Shown: piece after piece, positions 1-6,345 of the stretch
Layout: every line of letters begins with the position of its first letter
Position numbering within the stretch: position 1 is the first letter of the stretch
Source: Clostridium puniceum
GTDB taxonomy: Bacteria > Bacillota > Clostridia > Clostridiales > Clostridiaceae
Assembly (NCBI RefSeq): GCF_002006345.1
Contig: NZ_LZZM01000206.1
Span: 1 to 36,822, forward strand
Length of the DNA: 36,822 nt
Direction: 5' to 3'
The notes under the pieces: generated by a model
Seen by the model: the letters and a program-made list of their open reading frames with translations, nothing else
Databases searched by the model: none
Told to the model about the DNA's origin: nothing
Made by a program: the position numbers and the translations under genes

Positions 1-2
1 CA

Positions 3-488
3 CCTACACAAATTGCAAGGATGGAGAGAATATCTAAAAATTTAACAGAAGATTTTAAACAAGAGTTTAAAGAAGAAAAAGTAAATATTTCAACTGCCTA
101 TGAACTTTCTAAATTACCACAGGATCAGCAAGAAGAAATATTAAAAGAATATGAGGAAAAGGGCAATATATCTATAAAAGATGTTAAAGAGAAAATAGAA
201 GATTTACCAATTCAGAAAGGCTATGAGGAGAGCAATACTCTAGAAATTATTGAAAATGATATTGTAAATGTAGCAACTGGTGAAGTAGTGCTGCAGAAAA
301 TACCTAGCTATGTAAGTAAAACAATGGGTGAAACAATAAGAGAAATGAATGACGATGAACTGGCGTATTTTTTCTGCAGTGTATGTCAAGGTGGAAATGG
401 ATGTGCGGGAATTTGTGACTTAGCTGCTGCATGTAAAAAAGAAAATAGACATGAAACATGTGTTAAGTGGTTAGAGGGAAAAGTGTAG
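3..488 (+). CDS. ParB-like protein, 3' part (5' end outside the window)
   Basis: The frame is open from the first bases (codons PTQIAR precede the first ATG at 21), so this is the C-terminal part of a longer gene, not a gene starting at 21. The sequence QIARMERISKNL followed by ISTAYELSKLPQDQQEEI matches the helix-turn-helix and linker of ParB/Spo0J-family proteins (sequence-specific DNA binding, here phage-type). The C-terminus is Cys-rich (FFCSVCQGGNGCAGIC and two more Cys), a possible metal-binding tail not found in chromosomal ParB. Clostridial prophages often carry such a gene in the replication region, so it could act in replication or regulation as well as partition. No ParA partner is visible because the upstream DNA is missing. 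Confidence 0.75.
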   Translation, partial: PTQIARMERISKNLTEDFKQEFKEEKVNISTAYELSKLPQDQQEEILKEYEEKGNISIKDVKEKIEDLPIQKGYEESNTLEIIENDIVNVATGEVVLQKIPSYVSKTMGETIREMNDDELAYFFCSVCQGGNGCAGICDLAAACKKENRHETCVKWLEGKV

Positions 489-562
489 AATAAAAAGCTT
501 GCAGGACTAGGAGTGTTAGCAGGGATTACGGATTGTTAATATTAAGGTTACTGCAGTAAATT

Positions 563-590
563 GAAGAGAGTTTTAGATGTAGCTCTCTTC
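563..590. other. 8-bp hairpin between genes
   Basis: GAAGAGAG at 563-570 pairs with CTCTCTTC at 583-590 around a 12-nt loop. No T-run follows, so it is not a convincing intrinsic terminator. It may be an RNA-processing or stability element. Nothing else is recognisable between 489 and 630. Confidence 0.3.
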
Positions 591-630
591 TTAGATAATA
601 AAAATATTTAAGAAATAAGGAAGAGGCTTA

Positions 631-882
631 ATGATTAAGAAAGAATTAGTATTTAAATTCTTTGAAGAAAATCCACAAGTTTTAAATGATATTAATGAAA
701 ATGAAAATTATAAATTATTAGGAATAAAACAATCAACTTATCAAAAGCACTTAATAGAGTATAAAAGTATTCTGGAAGCTAATAGAAATATGAAATTTAA
801 TGAAGTAAATATTGATAGACGTTTAAAAAATAGGAGTAGAGAAAAGTTTTTATTTGATGATAGTAAGTTATTTGGATATTAG
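631..882 (+). CDS. Hypothetical phage protein, 83 aa
   Basis: The ATG at 631 is preceded by AAGGAAGAGG (617-626). The protein is small, soluble and charged. The segment around residues 27-45 (YKLLGIKQSTYQKHLIEYK) looks like a helix-turn-helix or homeodomain-like helix pair, so a DNA-binding role is possible. The C-terminal half is basic (NIDRRLKNRSREKFLF). I do not recognise the family. It sits at the head of a run of small accessory genes and probably shares a transcript with the next two. Confidence 0.6.
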   Translation: MIKKELVFKFFEENPQVLNDINENENYKLLGIKQSTYQKHLIEYKSILEANRNMKFNEVNIDRRLKNRSREKFLFDDSKLFGY

Positions 883-899
883 AAAGAGAGATGATATAG

Positions 900-1040
900 A
901 TGAATGAATGTAAGGAAAATTGTATATGTCTGAAATGTGGATTACATGAAACAAAATCATGTAAGTATGATGACTGTAAGTGGTGTAAAGGTAAGGACGG
1001 CATAACAATGTGCCAATATTTTGCAGAAGAGGTGAAATAA
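900..1040 (+). CDS. Cys-rich 46-aa protein
   Basis: A short gene between two others on the same strand. It is 46 codons from the ATG at 900 to TAA at 1038-1040, with the next gene starting 1 nt later. It has eight cysteines, arranged CxxxCxCxxC at residues 4-13 and C-x4-CxxC at residues 21-29, so it probably binds zinc as a small knuckle protein. The ribosome binding site is weak (AAAGAGAG upstream). The tight packing and the Cys pattern argue that it is real. Function unknown. Confidence 0.55.
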   Translation: MNECKENCICLKCGLHETKSCKYDDCKWCKGKDGITMCQYFAEEVK

Positions 1041-1041
1041 C

Positions 1042-1347
1042 ATGTTAGAAAATGCAACAGTAACAATGCCTTATAAGGAATTAGAGGAATTATTAGAAGA
1101 ATTAAAAAGTTTAAAAGAAAAGATTAAAAATATACCTATGGAAATGGATGAAGATGAATTTGAAACAGATCCATTTAAAAATGCATTAGATACAATATTT
1201 GATTTACTAGAAGAGGCAAGTAAGCTTGTCGATTCTAATGAAAAACAATATTTTATTTATGAAGGAATGAAAACTTATTGTAAAACTTTTGAAATGGATG
1301 AAAAAGAATTATTAGAGGATGTACCAAAGGGGAGTAAATCAAAGTAA
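1042..1347 (+). CDS. Acidic coiled-coil protein, 101 aa
   Basis: The start at 1042 has GAGGTGA at 1028-1034, inside the end of the previous gene, so translation is probably coupled. Residues 11-30 (YKELEELLEELKSLKEKIKN) have a heptad pattern expected of a coiled coil. The rest is acidic and helical. No catalytic motif is seen and the family is not recognised. Clostridial phages carry similar small acidic proteins in the early region. Confidence 0.6.
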   Translation: MLENATVTMPYKELEELLEELKSLKEKIKNIPMEMDEDEFETDPFKNALDTIFDLLEEASKLVDSNEKQYFIYEGMKTYCKTFEMDEKELLEDVPKGSKSK

Positions 1348-1376
1348 CAAATAATACATAGATCGGAGGGAGAATA

Positions 1377-2048
1377 TTGGAAAAGCCAATTTTATTCAAT
1401 ACAGAAATGGTCAAAGCAATTATTGAAGATAGAAAGACTTGCACCAGGAGAATTATAAAAAAGAAATATGAAAATGCTAATGTTGATTGGTTTGAGAATA
1501 AATATGGTAAAAGACTTGTATATGTTCAAAATGATATACCAGCATCTATAAAAAATCCCAATGGTACTACAACTCACAAACTAATAGCAATGGAAGAAAT
1601 AAAGAAGCCTTATAAGGTTGGAGATATTCTATATGTGAGAGAAACATATGCAGATCATTGGTTACCAGATGGATATTGTAAGGATAGATATGTCTATAAA
1701 GTTGATGGACCACCCCAATTTGGATATTGGGGAAACGAAGATAGAGGCAAATTTAATGTTTGGATTCCATCAATTCATATGCCAAAAGATGCAGCAAGAA
1801 TATTTCTTAAAGTAGTATCAATAAAAGCTGAAAGAATTCAGGATATAACAGAAGAAGATGCAATGAAGGAAGGCGCTGGAAAGGCTTATTATAGTTCAAT
1901 ATATAGCAGTAAGGCTAAACATGGTGAAAAGGAAGATAATTATATAGATGGGTTTCATGAATTATGGAATGAATGTTATAGGTGGCCGAAAACATGGGAA
2001 GGAAATCCTTGGGTATGGGTAATTGAATTTGAAAAAAATAGAGAATAG
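1377..2048 (+). CDS. ASCH-domain-like phage protein
   Basis: 223 aa starting with TTG at 1377; GGAGGG at 1365-1370 lies 6 nt upstream and no better ATG exists. Signatures shared with a common phage family are the N-terminal KPILFNTEMVKAIIEDRKTCTRR, the core YKVGDILYVRETYADHW, SIHMPKDAARIFLKV and the C-terminal NPWVWVIEFEK. These resemble ASCH (PUA-like fold) proteins, proposed to bind RNA or modified nucleotides; phage copies are sometimes labelled morphogenetic, without proof. The family call is by motif recall, and the molecular role in phage is unknown. Confidence 0.65.
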   Translation: MEKPILFNTEMVKAIIEDRKTCTRRIIKKKYENANVDWFENKYGKRLVYVQNDIPASIKNPNGTTTHKLIAMEEIKKPYKVGDILYVRETYADHWLPDGYCKDRYVYKVDGPPQFGYWGNEDRGKFNVWIPSIHMPKDAARIFLKVVSIKAERIQDITEEDAMKEGAGKAYYSSIYSSKAKHGEKEDNYIDGFHELWNECYRWPKTWEGNPWVWVIEFEKNRE

Positions 2049-2062
2049 TGGGGTAGAGATCA

Positions 2063-2287
2063 ATGAGCAAAAGAGATAATGTAAATTTAGTGCTTATGAC
2101 ACATTGTAAAGTTAATCTTCAATGTGATGATGAAAAAATACAGTGTAGATATTTACAAGTACCTGGAGAAAGTTATGGTACTTGGCACTTAAATGGAGAA
2201 GATACAGGATTACAAGTAAGATCATTAATTAAAACTATTAGGGAGAAATATAAGATCGTCAAAGTTCTTTGGAAAAGGCAATATTAA
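2063..2287 (+). CDS. Hypothetical protein, 74 aa
   Basis: ATG at 2063, 14 nt after the ASCH-like gene, with only a weak purine-rich site (GGGGTAGAG). The protein has two Cys pairs (HCKVNLQC and KIQCR), a central beta-rich stretch and a basic C-terminus ending KVLWKRQY. I do not recognise it. Its position in the small-gene operon and absence of overlap with a better reading frame support it. Confidence 0.5.
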   Translation: MSKRDNVNLVLMTHCKVNLQCDDEKIQCRYLQVPGESYGTWHLNGEDTGLQVRSLIKTIREKYKIVKVLWKRQY

Positions 2288-2350
2288 TGCAGAACGTATA
2301 AAATGGCAAGTAGTTTATAGATATTGTGTAGAAAGGGAGTGGTGAAAGTA

Positions 2351-2602
2351 ATGTATCATCAAATTAGTATTTTTGATTTAAAGAATATTGAATCAGAATT
2401 ACCCGCTATTGGCAGCACAATATACAATGTTACTGGTTGCAAAGTAGTAAAAGGTATAGTTACAAAATATTCTACAGATGGTTTTAATAAATATTTACAT
2501 GGAATAGATGATTGCGGAACATTTTATCGCAATGTTGGAGCAATGGGCAAAGGAATGTTTGTTAAAAAAGGTGATGCAGCTGAATATCTTAAAACTTGGT
2601 AA
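2351..2602 (+). CDS. Hypothetical protein, 83 aa
   Basis: The frame is open further upstream (a TTG at 2324), but the ATG at 2351 is preferred because the purine-rich AAAGGGAGTGGTG at 2332-2343 lies just before it. Sequence features are FDLKNIESELPAIGSTIYN and a Gly-rich middle (GIDDCGTFYRNVGAMGKGMF). It is likely a small soluble protein. The 60 nt upstream include AATGGCAAGTAGTTTA, a partial copy of the repeat found at 3023 and 5608. Confidence 0.5.
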   Translation: MYHQISIFDLKNIESELPAIGSTIYNVTGCKVVKGIVTKYSTDGFNKYLHGIDDCGTFYRNVGAMGKGMFVKKGDAAEYLKTW

Positions 2603-2645
2603 TAAAAATTATCTGTAAATTTGATGTAGTAAAGGAGGTTTGAAA

Positions 2646-3010
2646 ATGAAGATATTAATGAAAATAAAAAAGTAAGTAGTGATTATGTTTGGGAAGAAAA
2701 ATATGATATAGACGATTCAAAAGAACCTAAAGAATATGCTGAAAATATGGTAAATAGTTTTAATAGTACATTAAAACAAGGTGAATCAGCAAGAGAATTA
2801 GTAGATGCGGAAATTATTGATTCTGATTCCATACCAAAGTTAAAACATAAATGGGAAAAGACAAATCTTGTAACTTTAAGAAATAGAAATGGTTCATATG
2901 ATGCAATGAAGTGCTCTTGTTGTGGTATAACAGGGAAAAGGTACGGAATCGGAGGTCGTGTACTTAAAGACAGTAAATACAAGGCTAAGAAATACGATTA
3001 TTGCAATTAA
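2646..3010 (+). CDS. Hypothetical Cys-containing protein; start or frame unresolved
   Basis: A perfect AAAGGAGG (2631-2638) drives an ATG at 2646, but that frame stops after 9 codons at 2673-2675. The long frame (open from 2633 to 3010) is -1 to it and has no ATG, GTG or TTG before the ATG at 2747. At 2666-2672 the short frame contains A-AAA-AAG, a classic -1 slippery heptamer directly before the stop; slipping there would join the two frames. A recent indel is the simpler alternative, because the long frame reads sensibly (ENEDINENKKVSS) upstream of the slip site. The safe minimum is 2747-3010. The C-terminus has CSCCGITGKRYG, possibly metal-binding. Function unknown. Confidence 0.5.
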
Positions 3011-3022
3011 TAATATGTAATT

Positions 3023-3090
3023 CTACAATGGCAAGTAGTTTGTAAATTGGACGTAGTAAATTAAAATAAAAAATGTTCTTTGAAAATTGA
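3023..3090 (+). repeat. Dispersed ~65-bp repeat, copy A
   Basis: Copy A runs from CTACAATGGCAAGTAG to TTTGAAAATTGAA and matches 5608-5674 with a few substitutions and short gaps. Shared blocks are AGTAGTTTGTAAA and GTTCTTTGAAAATTGAA. Shorter relatives of its first half occur at about 2302-2317 and 2612-2633. It lies just upstream of the ImmA/IrrE cassette. Confidence 0.75.
3074..3086 (+). promoter_or_regulatory. boxA-like antitermination motif, copy A
   Basis: TGTTCTTTGAAAA is very close to the boxA of Firmicute rRNA leaders, where NusB and NusE (S10) bind the RNA. It lies in a non-coding gap before a cargo cassette and is repeated at 5657. Whether it acts in antitermination here is inference; no boxB or nut-like hairpin is obvious beside it. 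Confidence 0.45.
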
Positions 3091-3164
3091 ATAAAATGAT
3101 ATGGTATTAAAATAATAAGTTTAAAGGTTTTGCTATCAAATTTTGAATAAAAAGATTTAGTTAG

Positions 3165-3193
3165 TTGACAAAAAAGGAAAGAAATCATATTAT
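3165..3193 (+). promoter_or_regulatory. Sigma-A promoter of the ImmA/IrrE cassette
   Basis: TTGACA at 3165-3170, a 17-bp spacer, then TATTAT at 3188-3193. This is one of the best matches to the vegetative consensus in the window. It lies about 35 nt before the ribosome binding site of the gene starting at 3228. It suggests constitutive expression in the lysogen, independent of the phage programme. Confidence 0.75.
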
Positions 3194-3227
3194 TATTTAT
3201 ATAATTGATTTTATAAGAGGTGATGAT

Positions 3228-3908
3228 GTGATTAATAACAAAGAGTATTTAGAGGATAATGTTAATGAAGTTAGCAAAATACTTAACAGCTCGAATCTAC
3301 ATAAATATTTAAATATGGTATTTAAGGAAGGAATATTACAACACAAAAAGAGAACCAATTTGGGCGAAAGATATGAGATAGAAACATATCCAGCATCTAA
3401 AGGGTTTTCAAAGATTCGAGAGATAGGGAATATAATTTGCAATAAAAAAGAATTTTGGCCAGATGGAGTTAGTGCGGATGTGATACTAGCTCAAAAAATA
3501 CCAGTAATAAAAATAAGAAATATTATATTAACTATTAAATCCACAAAAAATGTTGATATTTTATGGAAAAAACCAAAAGATTATATGAAGCAATACTCTA
3601 AATTAAATAATGGATTAACGCCACAGATAGAAATAATAAATTATGATTTAGAGGAAAATTTAAATGAATTAAAAGTAAATTTAGGTGCAAAATATTATGG
3701 AATACTTGCATATAACTTAGGTAGTGATAGCAATCTAGAAAATATGCAAATCATATTTTTAAGTGATAATGCCGATAAAATAGTTCATACGGTAGATATT
3801 CCAATTATTTTAACAGAAGATAAAATAATTCCAGAAGATAAATCGTTAAAAAATGAAATAGGAGAAAATAAAGGCGAATCTCTTAGAAATAAAATAGAAT
3901 TAAGATAA
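3228..3908 (+). CDS. Unknown partner of the XRE-ImmA protein, 226 aa
   Basis: The GTG at 3228 is chosen because GAGGTGAT (3216-3223) precedes it and because upstream in-frame codons (a TTG at 3165) fall in the -35 box of the promoter. The protein is soluble, without signal peptide or TM segment, mixed alpha/beta, with blocks such as WPDGVSADVILAQKIPVIK, KKPKDYMKQYSKL and NLGAKYYGILAYNL. I do not recognise a family or catalytic motif. It is followed 39 nt later by an XRE-ImmA/IrrE gene, ends in a shared terminator, and has a private promoter. The layout resembles toxin-antitoxin or phage-defence pairs in which an ImmA-type protein controls its neighbour; that role is inference. Confidence 0.65.
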   Translation: MINNKEYLEDNVNEVSKILNSSNLHKYLNMVFKEGILQHKKRTNLGERYEIETYPASKGFSKIREIGNIICNKKEFWPDGVSADVILAQKIPVIKIRNIILTIKSTKNVDILWKKPKDYMKQYSKLNNGLTPQIEIINYDLEENLNELKVNLGAKYYGILAYNLGSDSNLENMQIIFLSDNADKIVHTVDIPIILTEDKIIPEDKSLKNEIGENKGESLRNKIELR

Positions 3909-3947
3909 TATTTTGTGCTGTAAGTGGGACGGCACAGGAGGAATATG

Positions 3948-5078
3948 ATGAGTATATCAGAAAGAAAAGTGTATGGGAAGCGAATTAAGCAAGGTAGAGT
4001 TTTAAGAGGATTTTCACAAGAACAATTAGGTAAAAAAATTGGAGTCACAAGGCAAGCAATATCTAATTGTGAAAAAGATAGTATGAGTTTAAATACAGTA
4101 AACTTATTGAAATTAAGTGAAGTTTTAGATTTGCCGTTGAGTTTCTTTTATAAAATTCCAGTAGAGAGCAATAGTGATAAAATAATTTTTTTTAGGAGTA
4201 AAGATATTCCTAAAAAAACAAAGGAACTATTAAGAGAAGAAATAAATATTTTTGATAAAGAGATAGTTAAGTATTTTGAACAGTTTGTTAAATTGCCTAG
4301 TATTAAATTACCTGATTTAAGTGATATATTAAAAGGTGAGAGTTATAATTATAGAAAAGAAACTATAATAGATGTCTGCAAGGAAATAAGAAAACATTGG
4401 GGAATAGGAAATAAGCCTATAGACAATTTAGCATACTTATTGCAGGTTAATGGCTTCATAATAAGTAGGCAATATATAAATCAAGATAAAACAGATGCAT
4501 TTTCTCAAAAGATAGATGAGAACAACTATATATTTATTAGTGGTAATAAAGAGTGTGCAGTTAGAAGTAGGTTTGATTTAGCACATGAGTTAGGACATTT
4601 GATTTTGCATGAGAATATAGAGATTGATGATTTTGAAGATAAAATAATAGAGAAGGATGCTGATTTGTTTGCATCTGAGTTTTTGTATCCAAGTGAAGTT
4701 TTTTTGGAAGATATTCAGGACTATTCTTTAGGCTTTGAGAGATTTATAGAATTAAAGGAAAAGTGGAAAGTATCAATACAATTATTGGTTAGAAAGTGTA
4801 AAGATTTAAAAGTTATTTCTGATGAGAAGTACATATACTTTCAAAAAAGAATCAGTTTTAATAACTGGAGAAAAAATGAACCGCTAGATAATAGAATAGT
4901 AGCAGAAAAGCCTAGATTATTTGAAGATGTTATCGAACTATTAATTGAAAAGAATGTTCTTACTAAAAAAGATATTTTGATAAATATAGATTTAGATAAA
5001 AAAGATATAATAAAGTACTGTAATTTAGAGGAAAATTTCTTTGATGATACTTTTTGTGATGTAATAAAAATTTACTAA
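3948..5078 (+). CDS. XRE-family regulator fused to ImmA/IrrE metallopeptidase
   Basis: AGGAGG at 3936-3941 is spaced best for the ATG at 3948 (an ATG at 3945 is possible), giving 376 aa. Residues ~10-62 form an XRE helix-turn-helix (RIKQGRVLRGFSQEQLGKKI then TRQAISNCEK). The middle holds the ImmA/IrrE (DUF955) zinc peptidase with HELGH at 213-217, preceded by AVRSRFDLA and followed by EKDADLFASEFLYP, which supplies the downstream Glu/Asp ligand. The C-terminal ~100 residues are an extra helical domain. In ICEBs1 ImmA cleaves a separate ImmR repressor; here both activities are in one chain, as in many clostridial prophage and toxin-antitoxin proteins. The likely role is regulating its own promoter and the upstream gene. 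Confidence 0.85.
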   Translation: MSISERKVYGKRIKQGRVLRGFSQEQLGKKIGVTRQAISNCEKDSMSLNTVNLLKLSEVLDLPLSFFYKIPVESNSDKIIFFRSKDIPKKTKELLREEINIFDKEIVKYFEQFVKLPSIKLPDLSDILKGESYNYRKETIIDVCKEIRKHWGIGNKPIDNLAYLLQVNGFIISRQYINQDKTDAFSQKIDENNYIFISGNKECAVRSRFDLAHELGHLILHENIEIDDFEDKIIEKDADLFASEFLYPSEVFLEDIQDYSLGFERFIELKEKWKVSIQLLVRKCKDLKVISDEKYIYFQKRISFNNWRKNEPLDNRIVAEKPRLFEDVIELLIEKNVLTKKDILINIDLDKKDIIKYCNLEENFFDDTFCDVIKIY

Positions 5079-5091
5079 TATGAAAAAATTT

Positions 5092-5132
5092 AAATACCGT
5101 ATTATTCAGAAATGAATTTGCGGTATTTTTTT
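5092..5132 (+). terminator. Intrinsic terminator after the ImmA/IrrE gene
   Basis: AAATACCG (5092-5099) pairs with CGGTATTT (5121-5128), followed by a T-run. It starts 13 nt after the stop codon. Its stem is similar to the terminator at 6260. Confidence 0.85.
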
Positions 5133-5167
5133 ATGTAATTTTAGTTAGAAAGTGAGGTAGAGCAACA

Positions 5168-5371
5168 ATGACAAATTATGAAGTTTATTTTGGGACAAAA
5201 GAAAGAGCAGTGGATTCTTTAGCTTTGCTTCTTGAATTTCCTAACCATCCAAGGAAAGAAGTAAGAGAGTTTCAGAAAGAAGTTAAAGATACAGGGTCGA
5301 TTAAATGGCTAGAAAGTGAATGCACAAACAAAAGATGGTGGAAAAACGAACCACTTACAAGGAATAAGTAG
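5168..5371 (+). CDS. Hypothetical protein, 67 aa
   Basis: ATG at 5168 with GAGGT (5154-5158). The protein is small and charged with a Trp cluster near the end (IKWLESECTNKRWWKNEPL). It resembles small proteins common in clostridial phage early regions, but no function is known. It probably starts a new short unit with the next gene, 30 nt downstream. Confidence 0.55.
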   Translation: MTNYEVYFGTKERAVDSLALLLEFPNHPRKEVREFQKEVKDTGSIKWLESECTNKRWWKNEPLTRNK

Positions 5372-5401
5372 TACGCAATTTTTAAAATAAGGAGAGGTAA
5401 C

Positions 5402-5593
5402 ATGAAATGTGAATATGATATCAATAAAACGTGCGAAGAATCGAGGGAATGTGAAGAACGCTTTGTAGCATGTGATAAATGCAGTTCAATTAGCGAAGAA
5501 GGTGATTGCGATAATTCAGAAAGTGTAAATTACTGTAGGTTTATGGATGGGCTTTCTACGTGTTGTTCTTTATTCAAAAAGAAATCTCAATAG
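5402..5593 (+). CDS. Cys-rich acidic protein, 63 aa
   Basis: ATG at 5402 with AAGGAGAGG just upstream. Ten cysteines in 63 residues, in pairs such as CEESREC and CDKC, plus an adjacent CC near the C-terminus, suggest a zinc-binding domain. There is no signal peptide, so secretion and disulfides are unlikely. Unknown family; together with the 900-1040 protein it is the second Cys-rich small protein in the early region. Confidence 0.6.
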   Translation: MKCEYDINKTCEESRECEERFVACDKCSSISEEGDCDNSESVNYCRFMDGLSTCCSLFKKKSQ

Positions 5594-5607
5594 ATTAATT
5601 CTACTAT

Positions 5608-5674
5608 CTACAATCAAAAGTAGTTTGTAAAATTTGACGCAGCAATTAATAAAAAACGTTCTTTGAAAATTGAA
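5608..5674 (+). repeat. Dispersed ~65-bp repeat, copy B, with boxA-like motif
   Basis: Copy B aligns with 3023-3090 over its whole length. It contains CGTTCTTTGAAAA (5657-5669), one base from the boxA-like motif of copy A. It precedes the SLATT-like gene, so both copies stand in front of a probable cargo cassette. Confidence 0.75.
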
Positions 5675-5720
5675 GAGTGCGGTATTATGATGAATTATTT
5701 ACAATAAATACTATAATTTA

Positions 5721-5749
5721 GTGAAAAGTTACAGTATACATGCTATAAT
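5721..5749 (+). promoter_or_regulatory. Extended -10 promoter of the SLATT-like gene
   Basis: TGCTATAAT at 5741-5749 is a perfect extended -10 element. GTGAAA at 5721-5726 is a 4/6 match to the -35, with a 17-bp spacer. A second TATAAT lies at 5712-5717. The start codon at 5783 is 34 nt downstream of the -10. Confidence 0.65.
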
Positions 5750-5782
5750 TTTTACTAGATTTATTATTAGGAGGGAGAAAAT

Positions 5783-6253
5783 ATGACTATTGAAGAAAAA
5801 TTTGATTATTTATTAGATGTTATTCTTACTACTGTTGAAAAAAGAATTCCTATTGCAGAAATAAAGAGAAGGGAAATTAAAAGGGTAAGAAATATTCAAA
5901 TAGTTTTCACAACTCTCACAACTATTTTATTAGGTCTAAAATTGAATGAAAGTGCAATTTCTATTGCTTTCATTTCTAGCACATTAGCATCAACAGTTAC
6001 AGTTTGGTACAATATGAAAAGTAATAGTGAATCATATTCTAATATGATGAAATACTGTACCTATTTAAGTAGTTTGTCAAGAGAAATACTGTTCTATAGA
6101 ACATGTACAACACCATTGGAAGAGGAAAAGTTCCAAGCGTATTCTAAGAAATTTTTTGATCTCAAAGAGGAATATGAAAAGGAGAGTATTGTTTTATTTG
6201 ATGAATCATTAGAAACATCACAAAAAGCAATTGAAAATCTAAAAGCACAATAA
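5783..6253 (+). CDS. Two-TM membrane protein, SLATT-like
   Basis: AGGAGGG precedes the ATG at 5783. 156 aa: an N-terminal amphipathic helix and basic stretch (EIKRREIKRVRN), two closely spaced TM helices (~38-53 and ~58-76) joined by a very short turn, then a long cytosolic helical tail with YLSSLSREILFY and FFDLKEEYEKES. This layout matches the SLATT / DUF4231 superfamily, two-TM proteins proposed as membrane effectors in nucleotide-signalling and other defence systems. The assignment is by architecture. The gene stands alone with its own promoter and terminator, as expected for lysogen-expressed cargo such as superinfection exclusion or abortive infection. No nucleotide-sensor partner is adjacent. 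Confidence 0.55.
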   Translation: MTIEEKFDYLLDVILTTVEKRIPIAEIKRREIKRVRNIQIVFTTLTTILLGLKLNESAISIAFISSTLASTVTVWYNMKSNSESYSNMMKYCTYLSSLSREILFYRTCTTPLEEEKFQAYSKKFFDLKEEYEKESIVLFDESLETSQKAIENLKAQ

Positions 6254-6259
6254 TAAATA

Positions 6260-6298
6260 ATACCGTAATATTCATTGAATATTACGGTATTTTATTTA
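6260..6298 (+). terminator. Intrinsic terminator after the SLATT-like gene
   Basis: ATACCGTAATATTC (6260-6273) pairs perfectly with GAATATTACGGTAT (6277-6290) around a 3-nt loop, followed by TTTATTTAT. It may also work from the minus strand. Confidence 0.85.
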
Positions 6299-6345
6299 TA
6301 AAAAATACTACTTCATACTAATCTGCAAGGAAGGAGTGAGTAAAA

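Noticed and set aside
21..488. Complete gene starting at ATG 21
   Set aside because: The frame is open to the left edge and the ATG is inside the helix-turn-helix of the ParB-like family, so the real start is outside the window.
3165..3227. Translation start at TTG 3165 for the unknown ImmA partner
   Set aside because: The TTG is part of the TTGACA -35 box of a consensus promoter, and GAGGTGAT supports the GTG at 3228.
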